DNA of 15,628 nucleotides from Cudoniella acicularis (Eukaryota > Ascomycota > Leotiomycetes > Helotiales > Helotiaceae), in assembly GCA_013054445.1 (NCBI GenBank), contig JAAMPI010001352.1:1-15628 (forward strand). Reading direction: 5' to 3'. Of this stretch, positions 8,555 through 15,628 are shown one piece after another. Every line of letters begins with the position of its first letter. Positions within the stretch are counted from its first letter, which is position 1. Below the pieces are notes generated by a model. It did not search any database and was not told the DNA's origin. It saw nothing but the letters and a program-made list of their open reading frames with translations. The translations under genes were made by a program, and so were the position numbers.

Positions 8555-8737
8555 TTTGAAGGTTTGAACGAAGCAATAGGTAAGCTTCTACTTTGAAGAT
8601 CTCAGACGAGAAAAAGAGGAGAAACTTCATGATGGAAGAAACACTGAACAGGTGGTCGTAATATATTCGAGGTATAAGAATTAGGATAAACCTTTCTTCC
8701 CGGCACGAGGGATTCATATGTGAAAATCTGGGATTTT

Positions 8738-8914
8738 GCGGGGTGTCACGGGTATTTGTAGAATATATACTGTGGCGTTTTGATGATGCGCTAAAAAGGC
8801 ATAGCGATTCAGGCTTAATGCAGAACCATACCACCTTCCTCAAATTGCCATGGGGGGTGTGATTAGGCCTGATATTTGGCAAAGATAATCCGCAGTGAGA
8901 AAAAAAATGCGGGG
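8738..8914. promoter_or_regulatory. Two possible CreA-type sites upstream of the GH131 gene
   Basis: GCGGGG occurs at 8738-8743 and 8909-8914, about 185 and 355 bp upstream of the GH131 start. Both fit SYGGRG, the fungal carbon-catabolite repressor consensus. A TATATATT-like element on the minus strand lies near 8762-8769. Glucose repression would suit a secreted glucanase, but the hexamer is short and common. Confidence 0.25.
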
Positions 8915-9558
8915 CAATGTATCGGAGAAATTATGTTGGTGAGTTACTCTGTGACTCGAGCCCTTTCCGTTCCATAGATTGCTCCTGGTTAAGACTAGCG
9001 AGACCTAATAGTAGTAATTTCTAAATTTTATGCTTTATGAAATAGCAAATCCGGCTAACTGATGAATAATTCAATTTGAACATGTTGTTTTGTTTGTTGA
9101 GATCGACCCCGCTCCCACTTAGGCTCCGAATGCTAAAAAGGGGGCGAGAAAAGGGGCGCGTCGCAAGCGAATCCACGATTGGTGATATAAGTTTCTTAGA
9201 ATTTCCATAACCAAAAAGCAAATAGGATAATATTCTAAGATAGCACTGCTGCCGATTGGAATTCGAAAAAGAGGCTGGCTCTGATGCCCTTAAACCGTTT
9301 ACTATAAGAAGTGATATAACACGTGACGTGGGATAGAAAGTTGACAAAACTAGGCAAACCACCCTAAACATTATATAATATTCGACTCTAAACATACTGG
9401 TCAATATTAGTTTAACCAATAATGCTGTGGGTTTTTAGGTAGCATTTGGACATTGCCACTAACACGTGACCTACCGCAATCTTGATCCAATCTCCCCTTT
9501 TTCTCGCCTATTGACGGTGGCGCGAGGGAGACCTCGACCAGTTCCTCAAGGCCAAATA
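8915..9558. other. Intergenic stretch with E-boxes and a short inverted pair
   Basis: No credible gene is present; a 132-codon minus-strand frame at 9021-9419 shows no recognisable domain. CACGTG occurs at 9320-9325 and 9463-9468. GGCGAGAAAAGGGG (9143-9156) and its near-complement CCCCTTTTTCTCGCC (9494-9508) are about 340 bp apart and could be the ends of a small decayed element. Confidence 0.4.
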
Positions 9559-10303
9559 AGTCCGTGCCCCCCCATTTCGGCCACCTCGCTTAGCTCACCG
9601 CCACTTCCAACCCTCCTACTTTAAAAATTTATATCTTTATAACGCTATATTTAATTTCCTTTAAATTTCATAAGATCTTTTATTCGATCATAAAGAATCA
9701 GTACACTAAAGAAGACGTGATACGGGTACTCGAGGAAGTCGCAAATGGCAAGTCTATACGAAAGGCTAGCTTAGATTACGGGGTTCTAAGGACCACACTT
9801 CAGAGTCATCTTTATAGCTACGAATCGCATCGAGAAGCAGCTATACCTCTTTAAAAGCTTACCCCGACTCAGGAAAAGCGTTTAACAGATTAGATATTAG
9901 TCTAGGAGAGTATAGGGCTTTGCCCTACTCACTCGCAGATTAAGGACTTCGCGTAGCGGATATTAGCTATACGAGGAGATACTATTATACTTAGAAAACG
10001 ATAGATACGAGGCTTTCTCTAACAGAATCCGATCTTAAAGACTAAAAGACAGCTTTATATTGACTCTACACGTGTTAATAGCGCTATAACCGGTATAATT
10101 AAGCCTTAGTTTAACAAATTAGAGGTTTCTACTATTCGAGCTATTATGCTAGAGAATCGTTAGAATATAGACGAAATTAGTATTATAGAGGGCTAGGGGG
10201 TTAATAGCCTAGTAGTTGGCAGTATAAATCAACGCTTTATATAAAAGAAACAGCCTGGATCAAAGGCCTAGACCTCTTTTATTGGGTGTGTCTCTGCTAT
10301 AGG
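9559..10303 (+). mobile_element. Decayed pogo/Fot1-like (Tc1-mariner superfamily) transposon, left part
   Basis: The element begins AGTCCGTGCCCCCC directly after a TA (9557-9558). From about 9690 the plus strand reads a transposase relic: YTKEDVIRVLEEVANGKSIR (helix-turn-helix start), LTPTQEKRL (CENP-B-like HTH), then NIDE...I.EG (first DDE aspartate) and KKQPGS. At least ten in-frame stops interrupt it. Nearly all can be explained as TGG to TAG or CAG/CAA to TAG/TAA, the CpA-to-TpA signature of RIP. The frame is cut after the CVSAIG-like block, before the second catalytic Asp, at an LTR-like insert. It cannot encode an active enzyme. Confidence 0.85.
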
Positions 10304-10540
10304 TGTCACAGACCTGGTTTGACGCGNCCCCTTTACCCTGACGCCGTCCCCCTTACCTGACGCGTCCCCCCTTGTCACGTGTCCTNGTCCGTNCTAGACT
10401 CACCTCCTNTATATATAGGCCCCTTCAGGGCCACCTCTCTTCTTCTCTCCTTAGCTTAGTTTCTTCGTGAATACAGCACCTTCNTGCAAATACGTCCCNA
10501 CGTGACGTCAGGGCCCTAGTGCCTTTNNAGAGCTNTAANA
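10304..10540. mobile_element. LTR-like insert inside the pogo relic (possible solo LTR)
   Basis: The pogo homology stops at 10303, and the following DNA begins TGTCACAGAC. It contains three imperfect GC-rich copies of about 20 bp (TGACGCGTCCCC type, 10319-10371) and a TATATATAGGCCCC promoter-like box near 10410. A pyrimidine-rich tract follows (10435-10455), the arrangement typical of an LTR promoter. About ten Ns fall between 10327 and 10539. The right boundary is unclear because of Ns, no clean target duplication is visible, and no internal retroelement genes are present. Confidence 0.45.
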
Positions 10541-10756
10541 AGGCTTACCTTTCGAATAGATATACTATTTATAACTTCCTCGAGCGCTCGTATCACGTCT
10601 TCTTTAGTGTATTTGTTCTTTATGATCGAATCAAAAAATGTACGAAATTTAAAAGAAATTAAATAAGGCGTTATAAAGATATAATTTTTTAAAGTAGGAG
10701 GGTGGGGAGTGGCGTTGAGCTAAGCGAGGTGGCCGGAATAGGGGGGGGCACGGACT
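10541..10756 (-). mobile_element. Inverted second pogo left end
   Basis: Read on the minus strand from 10756, this matches 9559-9772 for about 215 bp: the same AGTCCGTGCCCCCC terminus, the AT-rich leader and the first codons of the transposase (YTKEDVIRALEEV, SIRK). A normal element's inverted repeats would not contain the coding start, so this is a second, inverted and truncated copy. It ends next to TA (10757-10758), the usual target of this superfamily. The two copies differ at many sites, so the duplication is old. Confidence 0.75.
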
Positions 10757-11112
10757 TATATTTTTTTCACGGAAGGCTAGGTTTGTCTGACAATAGGGAT
10801 TGAGAAAGAGATAGAGCTATGTTTCACTATAGCCTCGGCGGCAATTTATATAGATGTTGGCACAGTAGGAATATTACGCGACGATTAGAAGTCATCAAGG
10901 TTTAACCTTTTCGATCAAATTTTTAGCAGCTGAACATGTGAGGCTTTCTTGTTTTCAAGTGGCTTCCAGCTTCATTACATCGGATCTACTCCTGAAGTTT
11001 AAGGTAGAACCTCCAACCAATCCACCTCTTATCTCCTGTATCTCATCTTTCTATTTGTATTGGAAAGACTATCCAACGCCCAAATGTAAGTGTAGGCGTC
11101 CTCTGTAAGAAG
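10757..11112. other. Intergenic stretch, no gene seen
   Basis: This lies between the transposon island and the 3' end of the transporter gene. I see no ORF, repeat or RNA gene. It must contain the transporter's 3' untranslated region and poly(A) site, but no AATAAA on the minus strand is evident close to the stop. Confidence 0.5.
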
Positions 11113-12756
11113 TTACATCTTCTCCATTAACTTCCTACTCCTTAGCATTCTCGATGCAACCATCAAAATAGCTCCAATAATAAGATTCGTACCAGCAAAT
11201 AGCTGCGCGTACAAATACCCACCATTTTTCCTCTGAATCAACTGTCCAGCAATGGGCGGACCAGTAAGAACCGCAAAGCTCACAACAGTAAAGACCTGTC
11301 CCATTCTCGTTCCCGCCTTCGCCAAATCGGTTGTCAAGCTGCTCAAGGTCACAGGAAATAGTCCTTGGATTGACGCGCCGGCAATACCATAAACGATAGT
11401 CCAGGCATAGAATCCTCCTCGTGAAGAGACCGCAATCCAAGCGAAAGACAAGCCAGCCCCGATCAGTGCTGATGGAATGAGCGTGTTTTGAGGACCAAAA
11501 TATCGGTCTGAGAGATGATTTGGGATCACTCGCCCTATGGCTCCAACCGCATTGAGGACGATAATCAGGTTAATGGACTCCGTATACGAAACTCCGATAA
11601 TATTCCTCGCAAATGATCCCAGATAAAAAAAAGCAATATAAACACCCCAAAAGTTCTGCCACTTATCAGCACATACTTCCCTACCAATTCCTTCATCAAA
11701 GAAGGAAACAACTCACAAAAAACATCCCAACAGCAAAAAGCATGTAAGGCCAATCCCGAAAAGATTCCCAATCCACAATCGCCCCGGCTCTTCGCGGTGG
11801 AACCCTCTGCTTGATCCCCACCACACAAAAAGCCAAACACCCCATCTGAATAAAAGCCAAAGCCCTCATCGTCCACGCAAATCCTATTTTTGGAAGAAGC
11901 TGCTGCAACATGACCGGAAAAATTATACCTCCAGTGGCACTCCCCGATGCGGCAAGCCCAATCGCGAGCGCTCTCTTGCTGCTAAAATACGTACTCAACG
12001 TACTCAGCGCGGGGCAAAACAGACATCCATTCCCTAACCCGCAACAAATTCCTTGAGCCAGGAAGATCTGCCAATAAGTGGTGGAAATCGAGGTCATGAA
12101 GAGACCGAAACAGCCGAGGACGGAGCCGAAGATGAAGACGGGGAGGAAGTAGCCGGCGTCTGTCAGGCGGCCGGTGAAGGTGCCGATGAAGAAAATGAGG
12201 AAAATTTGCAAGGAACCGATCCAGGAGATGGAGGAGGGGATCGAGTGTAAGGAGATCGTGTAGTAGGTTTGGAAGATACCGAAGGAGTTGATGAAGCCCC
12301 AAGTGTTCATTATTACTAAATGGCAGAGAGCAACTTTTGTCTCTCGTATTAGTAGGAATTCCTTTTCCCCCTTATTCCTTTCTCGAAACTCGTTCATTTT
12401 CCATGATGAAAATTTTGGAAGGAAAAGGAAGGCATACCTTGCAACCAGGCATTCCACCCTCCATCAGGAGGTGGACCCGGGTCTTTCCAACTGCCCTTCG
12501 TACTCATCCTTGCAACCACTCTCTCTAACACTCCCTTCCCTTCCTCCCCTCTTTTCTCATCTCCATCCCTAATACATGCTTCAACATCTATCTCCTGTCG
12601 TCTTTTTTCATCGACCTCGCCATCAGAGGAAGAAGCATGGACTGAGTGAATCTCAAGATCTTTGTCATTATCCAACTCTAGTGCGTCGGCGGAGGAATTC
12701 GCTGTCACTGTCGTGGTTGTTGTGCCTGACATACTTGACAGTGAGTCATGCAGCAA
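11113..12756 (-). CDS. MFS transporter, monocarboxylate-permease-like, 3 exons
   Basis: The exons are 12756-12438, 12333-11717 and 11655-11113, giving 492 residues. Intron 1 (104 nt) runs GTATGC to AAAAG with branch TACTAAT; intron 2 (61 nt) runs GTGAGT to GGCAG. Both junctions restore conserved sequence: WNAWLQ-VALCHLVIMNTWG and GMFF-NFWGVYIAFFYLG. An acidic, Ser/Thr-rich cytosolic N-terminus of about 95 residues precedes DGGWNAW, the monocarboxylate-transporter signature at the first membrane helix. GRLTD (helices 2-3) and about twelve hydrophobic segments follow. A second in-frame ATG at 12732 (A at -3) has better context than 12756 (T at -3) and may be the true start, giving 484 residues. 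The family moves monocarboxylates or related small molecules across membranes with protons; the substrate and membrane cannot be read here. No biosynthetic neighbours suggest one. Confidence 0.9.
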
Positions 12757-12774
12757 TGAAGTTTTCGATATAAA

Positions 12775-13068
12775 AATAATTCCTGCTTTGCTTTACTCGC
12801 ACTTCAAGAAACACCTCTTTGGGGTGCTATTGTTTGTCCAGATCCGAATAATTCCTGCTTATGAATTAGAGAAAATCATTTTAAAATTATTACAGTGAGA
12901 ATATATACTTCACTTCACTGAAGAGTGGGTAGCGATTTGGTAATCTGGCAAGGAGCCTCACAAAGCAAGCGACTTTTCGTCTGGTTGTTCTGTTGTAAAA
13001 TTTTTGATTGAGGATTTTTGAAGTCGTCACAATGGGAATATATACTTCACTTCACGAAGAGTGGATAG
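12775..13068. repeat. Direct repeats in the upstream region of the MFS gene
   Basis: AATAATTCCTGCTT occurs exactly at 12775-12788 and 12847-12860. GAATATATACTTCACTTCAC occurs exactly at 12899-12918 and 13036-13055, each followed by a near-identical GAAGAGTGG(G/A)TAG. They lie about 20-310 bp upstream of the transporter start and could be paired protein-binding sites. The 14-mer and 20-mer identities are unlikely by chance, but function is inferred only from position. Confidence 0.5.
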
Positions 13069-14175
13069 GTAGTCTATCTCTTCTGACTCGGGAATATCAC
13101 CTGTTCGTAGCGTGCGCTGACTCAATAATTATATCCGGTCCGATTCTCTCACACTTTTTTTTTCTCCGGGTTCTCTCTCCTTTCTCGTAACTTTTTCAGT
13201 GCAACCAATTTATAATCAAAGAAATGACGAAATGTTGTCAGTCTACATTCGAAAGAAGTCACATTTCTCATTCGAAAAGAATAAAGGTCACGATGTAAAT
13301 TTTCTTAGAAAGCAAGCTAAAAAGTCCCTTTGGTGGCTTGATGAACTACTACAAGCTTACCACTAAAAAATACCTGAGAGGTACCCGTCTCCGCTAGTGG
13401 GGCATAGTTGCAACACATGTACCAATTATGTACATTTTCTCTCTTTTCTTCTTTCCTTTCTCGGGGTTTTGTGGGTTTAGCGCGGAGCTAAAGCGATTTA
13501 ATCTTTTCTCCACTACACCAGCCAGTGCCACACCACACTTCCATGTCATCTCAAGCATTCTCATCCCGATTCCCCATTTTTGAAATTTTGCATGCTGACT
13601 AATCCGATGTTAGTCAATCCGGGGGCGGAAGTCCGCTCTTCAGATTCAAAGAAGGCTTTCAAGGAATAATATTGTGAGAGGGAGAGGGGTGAATCATGAG
13701 ATGATGTAATCTAGAGGATGCGGAGGAGGAAGTCCGCCTCTCTGAATTTTGGAAATTTACATCCGTACACCTCAGGACGATAGCATCAAGAAAATAATCA
13801 TTTATAGCTTAGAAGAAACGGTAAGAAGGTGTGCCGATTACCCGACCGAAATTGGGAGACTAGGGGGTTGGAGAGCCGATATCGCTCGGAAGTTTATTAT
13901 CCAGATTTCTCCTGGGGGTCAAAGTTTTAGAGCTTGATAATTTTTATGGGGATTAATAATGAGGGACTGGTAATTGTGGCTTCATTGTAACTGATGAGTT
14001 TCATCGGTTTGAAATGTGCATGGCACTAATTGAGCTCTCAGATGGCATTAGGATCTAATCACTTTTGACTGGAAAAGGGGGCGGGGAAGGTGGGGGTGGT
14101 CATGTGACCTGCTCTCTCGCCCCCCCTTGACTTAAGACTTCATTAGGAGGAGCCCCAACAATAATTGCTGTTTCC
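13069..14175. other. Gene-free stretch with small palindromes
   Basis: No convincing gene is present. A 62-codon plus-strand frame (13749-13937) shows no domain. GGAAGTCCGC occurs at 13627-13636 and 13728-13737, each time closing a small hairpin with GCGGA and TCCGC arms. Similar TTTTGAAATTT and TTTTGGAAATTT blocks flank them. Pyrimidine-rich tracts occur near 13150-13190 and 13435-13460. Confidence 0.4.
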
Positions 14176-14221
14176 CGAACTTCAAGTGGTTTGTCATTTT
14201 AAGACAAACTCCTGAAATTCG
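14176..14221. repeat. Imperfect 46-bp hairpin
   Basis: GTTTGTC and GACAAAC pair around the seven-base loop ATTTTAA. The stem resumes outward with CGAACTTCAAG against CTGAAATTCG with few mismatches, for about 19 paired positions in total. It lies far from any gene I can support. It may be a transposon remnant or a hairpin RNA. Confidence 0.5.
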
Positions 14222-14834
14222 AGATAACTTTGGAAAACTACTAGGGTGAGTTTAACATCGTTTGTCAGATTGCTTACAAGTGCTCAAAAATGCCCTTAAC
14301 ACTTCTAAAGTTCAACAATTCGATACAGTGGATCATTTCAGGAGAAGGGTTGTTGGAGAACATAGGTAGTTGCTTCCATTAGGGAGAGTCTCAACTACAC
14401 AAACTCGGTAGGTATTTTAAAGAATTAAAGTGTTTTAAGGGTGTTTCGCTTAAACTACAGCTACGAAATCCAGGAGTTGATTTTGGTGCGGAATCCCCGT
14501 GGGAGATAGATTCCGGGAACAAAAAAAAAAGTAGAGGGCCTGCTCTGGGATATCATGGGGCCCGAATGATACGACGAGGAAGGTTAAGCTTAACCATCTC
14601 GGTTGACCATTTACGAGCTCGCAAATCGGGGATTTTACAAGAGGCATGGGATAAAATCCCGCGCACCAATGGCCCTTTCGAGACCTGCCGTTCTGAGCTG
14701 CAGATAGCTGATAAAGAGTTTTGCATGAAAAGCCAGCCTTAAAAGACCCTTCGAGGTCTCTTGTTTCAGATCGGAGCTTTTGATTTCTAAACTGTTGTTT
14801 TTCTCAATAAATTTGCCAGCATAAACTTCCCAAA
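14222..14834. other. Gene-free stretch
   Basis: I see no gene or RNA here. An A-tract of eleven bases lies near 14520-14531. A 65-codon minus-strand frame (14450-14647) has no recognisable feature. Confidence 0.45.
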
Positions 14835-15142
14835 ATGACGATCAATTTTGCAGCAGCTACGGCGCTGCTAAATCTACTTGGAGCTGAGCTGGTCTTGACC
14901 CAGGATCAGCTCTGGGCCGCGATAGAATTGAAACGCAAGCAAGTCGCCAGCTTCATAGCCTCGCGCGCAAGCAACGCCTACTCTCTTCCCTCAATAATTT
15001 TATTAATCGAGAAAAATTGCTAACGTTTATCCCAACACAAAAAAGGCAACCCCAACTGTTCCTCAATGTGATCGACACGTGCGAAGTCTTGGAAGAAGAC
15101 GAAGAAAGTGTTGTTCGAGAGGTAAAGTTCAAAGATGGTTAG
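14835..15142 (+). pseudogene. Doubtful small gene, possibly frameshifted
   Basis: An ATG in a good context (CCAAAATGA) opens a 62-codon frame (14835-15023) encoding MTINFAAATALLNLLGAELV and a Lys/Arg-rich helix. A second plus-strand frame without its own ATG is open for 84 codons (14888-15139). It has a protein-like composition: SLARKQRLLSSLNNFINREK, then an acidic stretch CEVLEEDEESVVRE. One frameshift in the overlap would join them, so a broken gene or an unrecognised intron is possible. The minus strand also has a 67-codon frame at 15020-15223, so coding direction is not settled. I recognise no family. Confidence 0.25.
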
Positions 15143-15410
15143 CACGCCCAACTCGCAATCCCCTCTCATACGAATAAAATTAATAATAAAATCAGGCGCC
15201 GGAATAGGAATGCCACCAACCATCGGACCAAAAGTTCAAGAGCGCATCACGCATATTGCTCTAATTTCGGTAACCCTACCTTTTTTCCCCTATTTTCTCC
15301 CTACATAATTAATGAATGCAGCTAGCTAAAAACGTAAAGTCAAAATCAGGCTCAGGCTTAGAGATCTTTACGGGAATTGGCTCCGCAAGTCGTGTGCTGA
15401 ATATTGTGTC

Positions 15411-15510
15411 TACGGGTGCTACCCCAGATAGGCTGCTCGATGGGTACCCATCTACGGATAGACCCGCGGGTAGGTGGGCATACCCGTGGGTTACCAAGAA
15501 CCCGTATAAA
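15411..15510. repeat. Cluster of ACCCGYGGGT palindromes, possible transposon end
   Basis: Within 100 bp there are the palindromes GGGTACCC (15442-15449) and ACCCGCGGGT (15462-15471), the near-palindrome ACCCGTGGGT (15482-15491), and partial copies GGGTGCTACCC and AACCCGTA. The cluster is GC-rich and borders an AT-rich minisatellite. Arrays of such motifs are often subterminal repeats of DNA transposons, possibly hAT-like, but no transposase or second end is visible. Confidence 0.35.
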
Positions 15511-15529
15511 AATGAAGATATACTTTTAT

Positions 15530-15586
15530 TTAATCTTTTAATTATTCTCTTAATTATTCTCCTAATTATTTCTCCTAATTACCTTT
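15530..15586. repeat. AT-rich minisatellite
   Basis: Roughly four imperfect copies of a 13-bp unit (TTAATTATTCTCC with small variations) run in tandem. There is no coding potential. Confidence 0.6.
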
Positions 15587-15628
15587 CTTATACTCTACTA
15601 GTATATCTTCCTGGCGCGAACTTCCTGG

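Noticed and set aside
9021..9419. A 132-codon minus-strand frame between the GH131 gene and the transposon
   Set aside because: It has no domain, no homologous-looking motif and random-like composition, and it spans E-boxes and AT-rich DNA typical of the intergenic regions.
11982..12302. A 106-codon minus-strand Leu/Pro/Arg-rich frame and a plus-strand acidic frame at 12053-12250
   Set aside because: Both are out-of-frame shadows of exon 2 of the MFS transporter.
12316..12437. Alternative acceptor TTTAG at 12316 for intron 1 of the MFS gene
   Set aside because: It keeps the frame but deletes VALCHL from the first membrane helix. The acceptor at 12334 lies closer to the TACTAAT branch site and restores the conserved helix.
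4141..12756. HET, GH131 and MFS genes as a biosynthetic or defence cluster
   Set aside because: They are separated by 1.2-3 kb of repeat-containing DNA, have unrelated roles, and no backbone synthase, regulator or second HET partner is present.
1..15628. tRNA, rRNA or CRISPR array
   Set aside because: I looked for TTCGA-type T-loops in a cloverleaf context and for regularly spaced identical repeats; none was found. The tandem repeats present are coding or minisatellite.

Overview
The window looks like nuclear DNA of a filamentous ascomycete (Pezizomycotina; Leotiomycetes is a guess). The evidence is a HET-domain gene, a GH131 glucanase with a 61-nt intron (GTGAGT donor, CTAAC branch site), a fungal monocarboxylate-type MFS permease with two short introns, and a pogo/Fot1-like transposon relic whose stop codons fit CpA-to-TpA decay as left by repeat-induced point mutation (RIP). 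Genes are sparse, and Ns cluster in two repeat-like patches.

Layout: (1) 1-2076, minus strand: one uninterrupted reading frame of 692 codons that leaves the window at the left edge. It encodes a signal peptide, a long Ser/Thr/Pro-rich ectodomain with two tandem-repeat arrays, one membrane helix and a basic, Cys-rich tail. It is easy to miss because its stop codon is outside the window. (2) 2564-2710, plus strand: a possible 48-residue protein, divergent from gene 1. (3) 2711-4140: intergenic DNA with a strong 123-bp fold-back repeat, a perfect hairpin and a poly(A) signal. (4) 4141-6342, minus: intact 733-residue HET-domain protein. (5) 6343-7587: intergenic DNA with an N-rich, possibly transposon-derived patch. 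(6) 7588-8554, minus: secreted GH131 beta-glucanase, two exons, 301 residues. (7) 9559-10756: mobile-element island with a decayed pogo transposase, an LTR-like insert and an inverted second pogo end, flanked by TA on both sides. (8) 11113-12756, minus: three-exon MFS transporter with direct repeats in its upstream region. (9) 12757-15628: mostly gene-free DNA with hairpins, one doubtful frameshifted ORF, and palindromic ACCCGYGGGT motifs beside an AT-rich minisatellite.

The genes do not form a pathway. The likely roles are a cell-surface protein, a non-self recognition factor, an extracellular glucan-degrading enzyme and a small-carboxylate permease. All four confident genes lie on the minus strand but are widely spaced. 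The most unusual items are the surface protein with nested repeats, the fold-back repeat at 3787-3909 and the head-to-head pogo/LTR composite. No clear novel defence or biosynthetic system is visible.
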